In this document: piece after piece, positions 8,364-19,610 of the stretch
Position numbering within the stretch: the stretch's first letter is position 1
Layout of the letters: each line of letters begins with the position of its first letter
Assembly (NCBI GenBank): GCA_005882315.1
Contig: VBAR01000002.1
Span: 62,001-126,000 of the forward strand
Direction of reading: 5' to 3'
Source of the DNA: Bacteroidota bacterium
GTDB taxonomy: Bacteria > Bacteroidota > Bacteroidia > Chitinophagales > Chitinophagaceae
Length of the DNA: 64,000 nucleotides
The notes under the pieces: generated by a model
What the model saw: the letters and a program-made list of their open reading frames with translations, nothing else
Database searches by the model: none
Told to the model about the DNA's origin: nothing
Program-made: the position numbers and the translations under genes

Positions 8364-9647
8364 TTATTGTTTATAGATCACACCGTCTTTCATCACAAAG
8401 ACTACTTTGTTGAAGGCATCGCTGCTTGTCAACGGATTACCATCTACAGCTACTATATCGGCCAGTTTCCCTGTTTCGATGCTTCCCAGTTTATCTTTTT
8501 CTCCTAACAGATCAGCTGCATTGATCGTTGCTGATTTTATCGCTTCCATTGCAGGCATTCCTGCCTCTATCATATACTTAAATTCAAGCCAGTTCAGTCC
8601 ATGTTTGTAAACACCGGCATCGGTACCAAAAGCAATTTTTACACCAGCCTTATATGCTTTTGCAAAAGTGCCTTTTATTTTAGGGCCTATCTCCAATGCT
8701 TTAGGTACAACCAGTGGTGGGTAGTAGCCTGGTTTTTTTGCAGAATCAGCAACAGCCTGTCCTGCAGTAATAGTTGGCACATACCATGTTCCGTATTTTT
8801 TAAATAACTCAATTGCTTCGTCGTCCATTAATGATCCGTGTTCAATTGAATTTACACCGGCACGGATGGCCCGTTTCATTCCTTCTGCACCATGAGCATG
8901 TACTGCTACTTTAAATCCATAATCTTTTGCTGTTTCCACGATAGCTTTTATCTCCTCTTCTGTAAATTGAGGATTTTGTCCGCTTTTAGCAACACTTAAT
9001 ACACCACCGGTAGCAGTAATTTTTATGAGGTCAGCTCCGTCTTTATAACGCTGCCTTACAGCCTGGCGACAATCATCAACTCCATTTACAACCCCTTCAT
9101 TCGGACCGGGGTTTCCCATTAGATCTTTGCGATATCCATTCGTGGGATCTGCGTGTCCGCCGGTTGTTCCAATCGCTTTTCCGGCCGTATATACTCTGGG
9201 ACCTTTTACCAATCCTTTATTAATGGCATTGCGCAAAGAAATATTTACTCCACTGCCACCTAGATCCCTGACAGTTGTAAAGCCACTCATAAGTGTCACT
9301 TCAGCAAAACGAATAGAATTAAATGCGATATCGGCAGGATTCAATTGAAATACTTCGAGGTAACGGTTGGGATTAGTTTCCTGTTCAAGATGTACATGCA
9401 TATCCATCCATCCGGGCATAACAGTTTTGGTCTTAAGGTCAACAGATTTTGCTCCGGCAGGCAAATTGGTAAATCCGTTTTCTATAGAAACAATTTTATT
9501 CCCATCGATCACAATAGTTACGTTGCTTTTTGGTGCATCAGAAATAGCATCGATCAATGTACCACACCAGATATAAGTTTTTTGTGAAAAAACTGTAAGT
9601 CCGGATATTCCAAAACAAATAACAAAAAATATTTTTCTCATAATCAT
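8364..9647 (-). CDS. Secreted amidohydrolase-family metal-dependent hydrolase
   Basis: A 427-residue amidohydrolase with a signal peptide (RKIFFVICFGISGLTVFSQ). Metal-site motifs appear in the usual order: MDMHVHLE (HxH), a candidate carboxylated Lys in DLIKITATGG, His in AVHAHGAEG, His in SIEHGSL and Asp in IAFGTDAGV. It belongs to the imidazolonepropionase-like / Xaa-Pro dipeptidase-type group, so a periplasmic hydrolysis of a cyclic amide or dipeptide is likely; the substrate cannot be read from the sequence. The second Met (MRKIFF) is an equally good start. It heads a two-gene operon with the hypothetical gene downstream. Confidence 0.88.
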   Translation of the reverse strand: MIMRKIFFVICFGISGLTVFSQKTYIWCGTLIDAISDAPKSNVTIVIDGNKIVSIENGFTNLPAGAKSVDLKTKTVMPGWMDMHVHLEQETNPNRYLEVFQLNPADIAFNSIRFAEVTLMSGFTTVRDLGGSGVNISLRNAINKGLVKGPRVYTAGKAIGTTGGHADPTNGYRKDLMGNPGPNEGVVNGVDDCRQAVRQRYKDGADLIKITATGGVLSVAKSGQNPQFTEEEIKAIVETAKDYGFKVAVHAHGAEGMKRAIRAGVNSIEHGSLMDDEAIELFKKYGTWYVPTITAGQAVADSAKKPGYYPPLVVPKALEIGPKIKGTFAKAYKAGVKIAFGTDAGVYKHGLNWLEFKYMIEAGMPAMEAIKSATINAADLLGEKDKLGSIETGKLADIVAVDGNPLTSSDAFNKVVFVMKDGVIYKQ

Positions 9648-9726
9648 GGTTTAACATTAAAAGTAATGAAACTGTTGCAATGCAACTGAATTCAAAAAGC
9701 CGAAAAAAAACTCATTGAAAAATAGT

Positions 9727-9737
9727 GGGGGGGGGGG
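9727..9737 (+). repeat. Homopolymer of 11 G
   Basis: Eleven consecutive G residues lie in the spacer before the CheB-CheR-kinase gene, followed by TATAAATGTTACCTTGTT. The tract is about 85 bp before the likely ATG, in promoter territory. It is striking in AT-rich sequence and could be slippery. Confidence 0.85.
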
Positions 9738-9821
9738 TATAAATGTTACCTTGTTAAAAATTTTATCTCCAACACATCCTGATGAAACTCTTAGGTGTAC
9801 CAAAACATCAAAGAATCAACA

Positions 9822-12800
9822 ATGAATCGAAAGGGTTCAAAGAAGCAAACGAAAATCACCAATAAGAAAAAAATACTTAGCACCGCTGGTAAAAACAAGC
9901 GTAAGGCCCCCCCTCGTTCAATTTCTAAAAAATCAATTGAAAGAAAAGATAAAAAACCTGCCAGGTTTAAAGATTTTCCTATAGTAGCTATTGGTGCTTC
10001 TGCCGGCGGTATTGAAGCCATTTCCAAATTATTGGAAAACATATCTCCTGATCTTGGAATGAGCTATGTTATCATTCAGCATCTTGCACCTGATCATGAA
10101 AGTATTTTACCTGAATTGCTGGAAAGAAAAACAAGTATGCCTGTTCACCAGGTGAAAGATGGTATGGAAGTGAAGGCAGATAATGTATATGTGATCCCGC
10201 CTAACACATATATGAGCATTACAGATGGTCATTTAAGACTTTCTCCCCGTATCAAATCAGATGGGGTTTATCATTCAATAGATTTCTTTTTAAATGCGTT
10301 GGCACCGGTTTATAAAAACAAAGCAATTGCTGTTATACTTTCCGGTTCGGCAACGGATGGTTCTGTCGGGGTTCAATCAATAAAAGCAGAAGGCGGGATC
10401 ACCTTTGCGCAGGATGATTCGGCAAAATTCATGGGCATGCCACTTAGTGCCATCGATACCGGCTTTATTGATTTTATACTATCTCCAAAAGAAATAGCAA
10501 AGCAACTGGAAGATTTTCCAAAAATTATTAATTCAATTAACTCTGCCAGTAAACCAGCCGAAACGGAAACCAGCGAAACTGAATTAAAGAAAATTTTCTT
10601 CCTGTTGCATAATAAACGTGGTATTGATTTTTCTTATTATAAACCAAATACAATTAATCGCCGCATTCAGCGCCGGATGCTTTTGCACAGAAAAACCAAA
10701 GCTGCTGATTATGTAAAGTTTTTACAGCAAAATCCTGATGAAGTAGAACTATTGTATAGTGATCTTTTGATCAATGTGACAAGTTTTTTCCGTGAGCCCG
10801 GTTCCTATGCTTTTTTGGTAGAAAAAATTTTCCCGGCGCTGATGAAGGATAGAAATCCAACCGATGCTCTTCGCATCTGGATACCTGCTTGTGCAAGTGG
10901 CGAGGAAACTTATTCTATTGCTATTTGTCTTTTCGAATTTCTAAAGGGAAGATCTATTCAAACACCTGTACAGATCTTTGCTACAGATATTAACGAAAAG
11001 GCGATAGAAAAAGCCAGGATGGGGGTTTATTCAAGAGGCTTGCTGGAAAATGTTTCTCCAAAAAGGTTGAAGGAGTATTTTATAAAGGTGGATAACAGCT
11101 ACCAGATAGTAAAATCTATCAGGGATATTTGTGTTTTTGCACCGCATAATCTTCTCAAGGATCCTCCTTTTTCAAGAATGGACATGATCAGTTGCCAGAA
11201 TGTAATGATATACCTGGAGCATATTGGTCAAAAAAAAATACTCACTACATTCCATTATGCGCTAAAACCTACAGGCTACCTGTTCCTGGGTAAATCAGAA
11301 ACGATCAGCAGTGCTCAGGAATTATTTACTGTAGCAGATAAAGAGAATAAGGTTTATAAAAGAAAGGAGGGGCCAACAAATGGAAATTTCACGATCCAGC
11401 CCCCCAATTATTATCAGGATAAAAATATTCCTGATCATAAGAAAAATTTAGCTACCGGCATTTCGAATAATAATATCGATAAGGAAATAGAAAAGATATT
11501 GCTTTCACGTTATATACCTGCCAGCGTAGTCGTTGATAAGGACCTGCAGGTACAACGATTTCTTGGAACAGCTTCTCATTATTTACAACCTGCATCAGGA
11601 AAGGCAAGCCTGCATCTTTTAAAATTGGTGCGGGATGACCTTGCCTTTGATCTGAGAAAGCTTTTATACCGGGCCAAAAAAGAAAAAATAGCTGTGAAAA
11701 AAGCGGGTCTTGTTATTTCAGATAACGGGCATTCAAGAGAAATAGAGATCGAGGTAAATCCGCTTAAAACCCCATCCAGCAGTCCACACTTTCTTATTTT
11801 ATTTAAAGAATCAAAACGTTCTTTATTGCCGGCCCCAAAAGATAACGGCAAGAAAGTTCAGAAAAATATAAATGAAAAACGTATCAGCGAACTGGAACAG
11901 GAATTGGCAGGTGCAAAAGAACACCTGAAAATAATCAGTGAAGAATTTGAAGCGGCCCACGAGGAATTACAGTCATCCAACGAAGAAGTTCTTTCGTCCA
12001 ATGAAGAATTGCAAAGCATTAATGAAGAATTGGAAACTTCAAGAGAAGAGTTGCAATCAACCAATGAAGAGCTGATAACTATTAATGAAGAATTACAAAA
12101 TCGTAACCTGGAATTAAAAGAATTTAGTGAATATAAAAGAGCCATTGTAGAAACCATACATGAATCACTTATAATACTTTCCGGGGATCTGCACGTAAAA
12201 TCTGCCAATAAAGGATTTTATAACACATTTCATTCAAATCCAAGGGACACAGAAGGCCGCTACCTGTTTGAATTAGGAAACCATCAATGGGATATTCCGG
12301 AATTAAGAGAGCAACTGCTCCGGGTACAATCAGAAAATGTTGATGTGGTAAATTTTGAAGTAAGTCATAAGTTTCTCAGTATCGGGCAAAAGGTAATGCT
12401 ATTAAATGCCCAACGAATTCCACTGGGTGAGAATGATTCATTGATCCTGTTAGCAATTGAAGATATTACAGAAAAAAGAATTGCAGAGGTCCAATTAAAA
12501 GAAAGTGAAGAGAGATTCAAGATTCTGCTGCAAAATGCTTTTGACATCATAACGATCTTCGACCCCGATGGAACTATAATGTATGAAAGTCCGGCTATAG
12601 AAACTGTGCTGGGATATACACCGGAAGAAAGAATGGGAAAAAATATAATTAAACATTCGATTGTTCACCCGGATGACAAAAAGAAAAAAATTGAAATGCT
12701 GGAAAGTGCCGTCGCCAATCCCGGGCAAAACATTAATGTCGAGTTCCGTCTGCAGCATAAAAATGGAACTTATCGCACTATTGATGCCGTATGCCGTAAC

Positions 12801-13550
12801 ATGATGGATGATATACGGATCAATGGCATTATCGCCACTTATCGTGATATAACAGATCGCAAGATCCTCGAACAGCAAAAGGATGAATTTATTGGCATTG
12901 CCAGTCATGAATTAAAAACGCCGGTAACAAGTATAAAAGCCTATTCCCAAATATTGCAGGATGTATTTGCGAAGGCTCATGATAAAAAATCTGTGGAATT
13001 ATTGCACAAGATGGAGGCACAGGTGGACCGTTTGAATGTATTGATCGTGGACCTGCTGGATTTTACACGCATTGAAGGAGGTAAATTAAAATTCAGAGAA
13101 GAGAATTACAATATGAATGAGTTGATAAAGGAAGTGGCTGAGGATATGCAAAGAGCATCTAAAACACATAAGATCATTTTAAAACTTGATGGCAAAGCAG
13201 AATTGTTTGGCGATCGTTTCAGGATCGGGCAGGTGATCACCAATCTTCTCAGTAATGCTATTAAATATTCTCCTGGCGCAAAACAGGTAATAGTTTCCTC
13301 AAAAACTGAGGCGGAACAAGTAACCGTTTGTGTGCAGGATTTTGGAATAGGAATAAACGCAAATCTTGTAGACAAAGTATTCGACAAATTTTTCAGGGTA
13401 ACAGAACCGTTGTTGAATACTTTCCCCGGTCTTGGGTTGGGCTTATATATTGCAGCTGAAATTGTGAAAAGGCAGGGTGGCATTATGAGTGTAACAAGTA
13501 CAGAAGGCAAAGGATCATCTTTCTGCTTTTCACTACCGTTTAAACGTTAA
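9822..13550 (+). CDS. CheB-CheR-PAS-histidine kinase fusion protein
   Basis: A very large signalling protein, 1,242 residues from ATG 9822 (an in-frame GTG at 9795 is possible). After a Lys-rich N-terminus comes a CheB methylesterase domain (GASAGG with the nucleophilic Ser near residue 60, IIQHLAPDH with His, SGSATDGS with Asp). A CheR methyltransferase domain follows (NVTSFFREPGS, PACASGEETYS, MISCQNVMIYLE). Next is a coiled coil at about 686-770 built from repeats of the type ELQSxNEE, then two PAS-like regions (about 770-1015), a HisKA segment (IASHELKTPVTS, phosphoacceptor His) and an HATPase domain (NLLSNAIKYS, GLGLGLYIA). No MCP receptor genes are nearby, so the input is probably not classical chemotaxis. 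A response regulator follows after four bases. Confidence 0.93.
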   Translation: MNRKGSKKQTKITNKKKILSTAGKNKRKAPPRSISKKSIERKDKKPARFKDFPIVAIGASAGGIEAISKLLENISPDLGMSYVIIQHLAPDHESILPELLERKTSMPVHQVKDGMEVKADNVYVIPPNTYMSITDGHLRLSPRIKSDGVYHSIDFFLNALAPVYKNKAIAVILSGSATDGSVGVQSIKAEGGITFAQDDSAKFMGMPLSAIDTGFIDFILSPKEIAKQLEDFPKIINSINSASKPAETETSETELKKIFFLLHNKRGIDFSYYKPNTINRRIQRRMLLHRKTKAADYVKFLQQNPDEVELLYSDLLINVTSFFREPGSYAFLVEKIFPALMKDRNPTDALRIWIPACASGEETYSIAICLFEFLKGRSIQTPVQIFATDINEKAIEKARMGVYSRGLLENVSPKRLKEYFIKVDNSYQIVKSIRDICVFAPHNLLKDPPFSRMDMISCQNVMIYLEHIGQKKILTTFHYALKPTGYLFLGKSETISSAQELFTVADKENKVYKRKEGPTNGNFTIQPPNYYQDKNIPDHKKNLATGISNNNIDKEIEKILLSRYIPASVVVDKDLQVQRFLGTASHYLQPASGKASLHLLKLVRDDLAFDLRKLLYRAKKEKIAVKKAGLVISDNGHSREIEIEVNPLKTPSSSPHFLILFKESKRSLLPAPKDNGKKVQKNINEKRISELEQELAGAKEHLKIISEEFEAAHEELQSSNEEVLSSNEELQSINEELETSREELQSTNEELITINEELQNRNLELKEFSEYKRAIVETIHESLIILSGDLHVKSANKGFYNTFHSNPRDTEGRYLFELGNHQWDIPELREQLLRVQSENVDVVNFEVSHKFLSIGQKVMLLNAQRIPLGENDSLILLAIEDITEKRIAEVQLKESEERFKILLQNAFDIITIFDPDGTIMYESPAIETVLGYTPEERMGKNIIKHSIVHPDDKKKKIEMLESAVANPGQNINVEFRLQHKNGTYRTIDAVCRNMMDDIRINGIIATYRDITDRKILEQQKDEFIGIASHELKTPVTSIKAYSQILQDVFAKAHDKKSVELLHKMEAQVDRLNVLIVDLLDFTRIEGGKLKFREENYNMNELIKEVAEDMQRASKTHKIILKLDGKAELFGDRFRIGQVITNLLSNAIKYSPGAKQVIVSSKTEAEQVTVCVQDFGIGINANLVDKVFDKFFRVTEPLLNTFPGLGLGLYIAAEIVKRQGGIMSVTSTEGKGSSFCFSLPFKR

Positions 13551-13554
13551 GATT

Positions 13555-14034
13555 ATGAAGATAAAGACAAACAGGGGAGGAAAGAAAACAATTGGTCCAG
13601 GTGGTAAAGGCATGGCTTTTGCCCAGCCATTAACAATGAAGAAGAAAATTCTCGTTGCAGATGATGATTCCAGTCTCAGGGATATATTTAAGATCATTTT
13701 GGCAAAGGCCGGTTATGATATTGAATTGAAAGAGGATGCGAATGAAATATTCAAAAACAATTTTAAAATCCCTGACCTTTTCCTGATCGATAAACTCTTA
13801 TCGGGTGTTGATGGGCTGGAAGTTTGCCGTTATTTAAAAAATAATCCTTCTACAAGTAATATCCCTATTGTAATGATCTCCGCTTCGCCGGATATAGCTG
13901 CCGCAGCCACTTATGCGGGGGCAGACGATTTTATTGAAAAACCTTTTGAATCAAAGCATTTGCTGAGTGTAATAGAACGTAATATCAGCCGGGCCAAAAC
14001 CCCGGAACTTAATAAAAAGAGGTTGAATAAATAA
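13555..14034 (+). CDS. Response regulator, single receiver domain
   Basis: A 159-residue protein with one CheY-like receiver and no output domain. The acidic pocket is ADDDSS, the phosphoacceptor is D79 (LFLIDKLL), the switch Ser is S109 (VMISASPD) and the conserved Lys is K129 (FIEKPFE). It starts four bases after the kinase stop, so it is the obvious partner. The first 27 residues are a basic Gly/Lys extension; an internal ATG at 13636 (MKKKILVADDD) gives the conventional start and may be the true one. With no DNA-binding domain it probably acts by protein contact or in a phosphorelay. Confidence 0.9.
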   Translation: MKIKTNRGGKKTIGPGGKGMAFAQPLTMKKKILVADDDSSLRDIFKIILAKAGYDIELKEDANEIFKNNFKIPDLFLIDKLLSGVDGLEVCRYLKNNPSTSNIPIVMISASPDIAAAATYAGADDFIEKPFESKHLLSVIERNISRAKTPELNKKRLNK

Positions 14035-16179
<2,145 letters not shown>

Positions 16180-16296
16180 TAGTTTGGAATCGGGAGTTCG
16201 GAGTCAGGAATACTGACCATGTTTCAGGTTTTTTAATTCGGAATTTCCATTCACCGACTTCTGATTATCAACTACGGACGACTGCCTCCGAACACC

Positions 16297-16304
16297 TATC
16301 TTTG
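16297..16304 (+). promoter_or_regulatory. -7 promoter element of yidC
   Basis: TATCTTTG matches TAnnTTTG and lies 25 bp before the yidC ATG. The preceding spacer carries GGGAGTTCGGAGT, a word that recurs in a coding insertion near 53950. Confidence 0.45.
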
Positions 16305-16328
16305 CCGCCTTAATTAAATTTCCAAGGA

Positions 16329-18194
16329 ATGAACTTTGATCGTAATACCATTATTGGTTTCGCTTTGTTGGGTGTACTGTTTGTAGGCTTTTTCTGGATC
16401 AATTCCCGAGATCAGAAAAAGAACCAGGCAATCCAGCTTGAGATACTACAGAAAAAGCAACGTGAGGATAGCATAAAAAAAGCAAATGCTCCAAAAGTTG
16501 ATTCAGCCACAGCAAAAATTGATTCACTCCATGCTGACTCTGCAAATAAAATAAGTAAAGCCGGCAATTTTCAAAATGCAATTACTGGTACTGAAAAAAT
16601 AACAGTGGTTGAAAATGATTTATTGCGTATCAGTTTTACTAACAAAGGAGGTCGGCCAAAATTTGTTGAACTCAAAAATTTTAAAACCAGGGATAGCAAT
16701 TTGGTAAAATTGGCTGGCACTGATTATGATAAACTTTCTTACCCGATCAATACAGCAGAAGGAAAAGTAGCAGACATCACTGATTTCTTTTTTTCTGATC
16801 CTGTAATAACTACAAATACTGACGGTTCAAAGACGGTTTCATTTTCGCTTCCTTCATCTGATAGCTCAGGTAGTATTCCTGTAAAGCATGTTTACATACT
16901 TAAGAAAGATGATTACATGATCGACTTTAATGTGGAAATGAACGGTGCTAATAAATTGCTGACCGGTGGTGTAATGAATCTGAACTGGAATTACAAAGCA
17001 GTTGCGCAGGAAAGCGATTTCGATTATGACAAGCAAAATACACAGATCGGTTTTGTAATGGATGATGAGTTTGATTATTACAATATTGCCAAGCGGAGTG
17101 AAAAGGAATTTGACAAGTCAGTAAAATGGCTGGCAGTGCGTCAGCGGTTCTTCAATACAATCCTGGTTGCAAAAAATAATTTCAAGGGTGGTAAGATGAG
17201 TTGGGTGTTGCCTTCTGATAGTCAAAGAACGGTTGTACAATTTGATGCAAATTTGAAAGTGGAAATGCCTGCAACAGGAAATCAAACAGCAGCATTCAGT
17301 ATTTATTATGGCCCGTCAGATTACAAGCTGCTTAGAAAGTATGATATGAATATGGGCAAACTTATCAATCTTGGCCAGGGTTTTTATACGTTTGTCCGCC
17401 CTATCAACAAATATTTGATCATACCGATTTTTGACTTCTTCAGAAATAATGTGGTCAGTATGGGTTTGGTTATTGCATTGCTAACATTTATCATACGGCT
17501 GCTTATTTCACCATTGACCTATACAAGCTACCTGAGTGGTGCAAAGATGAAAGCATTAAGACCGGAGATTGCAAAACTGAAAGAAAAATTCGGCGCTGAC
17601 CAGCAAGCAATGAGTATGGAACAAATGAAATTGTTTCGTGAAGCCGGTGTAAATCCATTGGGCGGTTGTATTCCTGCATTACTTCAGATACCGATCTTTT
17701 TTGCATTATTTAGCTTTTTTAATTCCAATGTAGCTTTGCGTGGCGAAAGTTTCTGGTTTGCCAATGATCTGTCCGTTTACGATAGTGTAATACATTTTGG
17801 CTTTAATATTCCGATATTAGGAAATCATATCAGTATATTCAATCTTACTGCTACTATTACCAGCTTCCTTATTTCAATCTACAGCATGAGCATGACTCCT
17901 GATCAGAGTAATCCTGTGCTGAAGTATATGCCTTATATTTTCCCTGTATTTCTTTTATTCTTCTTTAATAGACTCCCCGCGGCATTAACCTGGTACTATA
18001 CTGTTTCAAATGCTGTAACCTTATTGATACAGATCGTTATTCAGAAATATATTATTGACCATGACAAGATACTAGTGAAGATCGAGGCCAATCGAAAGAA
18101 GCCAAAGACCAAATCGAAATGGCAGGAACGATTTGAGCAGGTGCAGGAACAGCAAAAGAAAATGAAACAAGTACAGCAGAAGGGAAAGAAGTGA
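16329..18194 (+). CDS. yidC: Membrane protein insertase YidC
   Basis: A 621-residue insertase of the inner membrane that inserts and folds membrane proteins with or without SecYEG. An N-terminal transmembrane segment (about residues 8-26) is followed by the large periplasmic beta domain of Gram-negative YidC. The C-terminal conserved core starts near residue 375 with IRLLISPLTYTSYL, then GCIPALLQIPIFFALFSFF and later hydrophobic helices. The hydrophilic-groove Arg is in IIRLLI. The tail is strongly basic (KWQERFEQVQEQQKKMKQ), as expected for ribosome contact. A strong terminator follows. Confidence 0.97.
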   Translation: MNFDRNTIIGFALLGVLFVGFFWINSRDQKKNQAIQLEILQKKQREDSIKKANAPKVDSATAKIDSLHADSANKISKAGNFQNAITGTEKITVVENDLLRISFTNKGGRPKFVELKNFKTRDSNLVKLAGTDYDKLSYPINTAEGKVADITDFFFSDPVITTNTDGSKTVSFSLPSSDSSGSIPVKHVYILKKDDYMIDFNVEMNGANKLLTGGVMNLNWNYKAVAQESDFDYDKQNTQIGFVMDDEFDYYNIAKRSEKEFDKSVKWLAVRQRFFNTILVAKNNFKGGKMSWVLPSDSQRTVVQFDANLKVEMPATGNQTAAFSIYYGPSDYKLLRKYDMNMGKLINLGQGFYTFVRPINKYLIIPIFDFFRNNVVSMGLVIALLTFIIRLLISPLTYTSYLSGAKMKALRPEIAKLKEKFGADQQAMSMEQMKLFREAGVNPLGGCIPALLQIPIFFALFSFFNSNVALRGESFWFANDLSVYDSVIHFGFNIPILGNHISIFNLTATITSFLISIYSMSMTPDQSNPVLKYMPYIFPVFLLFFFNRLPAALTWYYTVSNAVTLLIQIVIQKYIIDHDKILVKIEANRKKPKTKSKWQERFEQVQEQQKKMKQVQQKGKK

Positions 18195-18222
18195 TCCGTT
18201 AAGACATTGTTATGATAGTGAG

Positions 18223-18250
18223 TCCCGCCAACGGCGGGATTCGTTTTTTC
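18223..18250 (+). terminator. Terminator after yidC
   Basis: TCCCGCC (18223-18229), loop AAC, GGCGGGA (18233-18239), then TTCGTTTTTT. The stem has the same composition as the short REP-like hairpins elsewhere in the window. Confidence 0.8.
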
Positions 18251-18346
18251 CAAATGCCTGTTCATTTTAGTTAATACTATCTATCATTGCAACTATTTGA
18301 GTAATTTGGTACATCTTTTTCAGGAACAGGCTAAATAAAAACTAAA

Positions 18347-19021
18347 ATGAACTTGAAAGCTATTTACTCCTTATTAATTGGTTTGCTGGTTTTCGCACAG
18401 TTGCAGGCACAGCGAAAATTGACAGAGGCGACCATTTCTTATGATATTACCATTACTACATCGGCTGCCAAGCCGAAAGCTGCAGATGCAGTTGACGGCT
18501 CTGTAAGTGTTATTTACCTTAAGGCAAACTCAAGCCGGACTGAAATGATAACACCGCTGGGCAACCAGCATACAATTATAGATGGCAATACTGGGAATGT
18601 AACTGTATTGCGTGAATGGGGTGCCCAGAAGTATATGATAACAATGACCCCCAAAAACTGGAAAGAGTATAATCAGAAATATGAGAATATAACATTTACT
18701 TATTTTGAAGAATACAAAACAATTGCGGGCTATAAATGCCAGAAAGCGGTAGGAAATCTGAATGATAGTGCTAAAACTACGTTTACGGTTTTCTTTACAA
18801 AAGAACTTGTTCCTTCCAATAATGACTTTCAGTATCTCAACAGAGGACTACCAGGTCTTGCTATGGAATATGGAGTTGTAAAAGGTGGCGACGTACATAC
18901 CTATATAGTAAACAATATCAACTTTGATCCCATACCTGCAGCAAAGTTTGAAATACCTAAATCAGGATATAGAGTACTCACATACGAAGAAACTAAATCA
19001 AATAAAACGGGATCGAAATAA
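18347..19021 (+). CDS. GLPGLI family protein
   Basis: A 224-residue secreted protein with a signal peptide (LLIGLLVFAQLQAQ). Near residue 168 it carries RGLPGLAMEYG, the family-naming motif of GLPGLI proteins (here GLPGLA), preceded by YKCQKA. GLPGLI proteins are widespread in Bacteroidota and their function is unknown. It is flanked by the yidC terminator and a convergent small membrane-protein gene, so it is probably monocistronic. Confidence 0.85.
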   Translation: MNLKAIYSLLIGLLVFAQLQAQRKLTEATISYDITITTSAAKPKAADAVDGSVSVIYLKANSSRTEMITPLGNQHTIIDGNTGNVTVLREWGAQKYMITMTPKNWKEYNQKYENITFTYFEEYKTIAGYKCQKAVGNLNDSAKTTFTVFFTKELVPSNNDFQYLNRGLPGLAMEYGVVKGGDVHTYIVNNINFDPIPAAKFEIPKSGYRVLTYEETKSNKTGSK

Positions 19022-19028
19022 GAGAAGA

Positions 19029-19379
19029 TCAACGTGGGTTTACAACAACCTTTCCCATCAGGAATTGTTTTTTCATTGGAACTGTATAAGCAGTATTACC
19101 TATCTGGTAAGTAGCAGCACCATTAAGATTGATATAAGAAGGTTTGTTTGTTGTAAGCAATCTTCCACCACGGAATTCATAACCAGACTTCAAAGAAAAA
19201 GTTCCAGGTTTTAAAGTAGACTTTTGTGCAAGCAATCTTGTTTTAGGTCTATCAGAATTTTTACCTGAACTATAAATGCCCATAGTTGCATAGGCACCGA
19301 ATGCAGATACAACTATCAGTGCGAACACCGATAACTTGATACGTGCAATCTTCTTGATATTGTTTAGACTTTTATTCAT
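19029..19379 (-). CDS. Small membrane-anchored hypothetical protein
   Basis: A 116-residue protein with a basic N-terminus and one hydrophobic segment (about residues 15-33, IKLSVFALIVVSAFGAYA), then a basic extracytoplasmic region. No family is recognised. Support for a real gene is the membrane segment plus a well-formed promoter directly upstream: TTTG, 21 bases, TATTTTTG on the minus strand. It is convergent with the GLPGLI gene, seven bases apart. An overlapping plus-strand ORF at 18924-19214 is judged spurious. Confidence 0.7.
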   Translation of the reverse strand: MNKSLNNIKKIARIKLSVFALIVVSAFGAYATMGIYSSGKNSDRPKTRLLAQKSTLKPGTFSLKSGYEFRGGRLLTTNKPSYINLNGAATYQIGNTAYTVPMKKQFLMGKVVVNPR

Positions 19380-19386
19380 TGCCTTA

Positions 19387-19419
19387 CAAAAATAGAGTTA
19401 AAAAGTGAAGGAAACCAAA
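19387..19419 (-). promoter_or_regulatory. Promoter of the 116-residue membrane protein gene
   Basis: Minus strand: TTTG (19416-19419), 21-bp spacer, TATTTTTG (19387-19394). Both Bacteroidota sigma elements are perfect, and the predicted start is only a few bases before the ATG at 19379. Confidence 0.65.
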
Positions 19420-19486
19420 CCGTCTGTAATAATTTTATATACTTCTTAACGTTAGGTTAGTTGATTTTGTTACATAGGCATCGGTT

Positions 19487-19507
19487 TTTTCCACAGGTTT
19501 TTACACA
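19487..19507 (+). promoter_or_regulatory. Two adjacent DnaA-box-like sites
   Basis: TTTTCCACA (19487-19495) and TTTTACACA (19499-19507) both fit TTWTNCACA. They sit inside a weak inverted repeat of TTTTTCC and GGAAAAA. In AT-rich DNA such matches occur by chance, so the call is weak. Confidence 0.25.
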
Positions 19508-19610
19508 AATGGGGAAAAATCCAAGTTGAGTCATAAGAATTAATTGCCTTAAATTGTAGCATATAACGTAGTTCTTTTCTTACTATATCCACCTTAAATT
19601 ATTGAAAACC

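Noticed and set aside
11858-12208. Minus-strand ORF rich in Ser/Leu/Asn
   Set aside because: It is the complement of the ELQSxNEE coiled coil of the kinase fusion; its repeats are a by-product.
18924-19214. Plus-strand ORF after the GLPGLI gene
   Set aside because: It overlaps the GLPGLI end and lies antisense to the better supported membrane protein gene with a perfect promoter.
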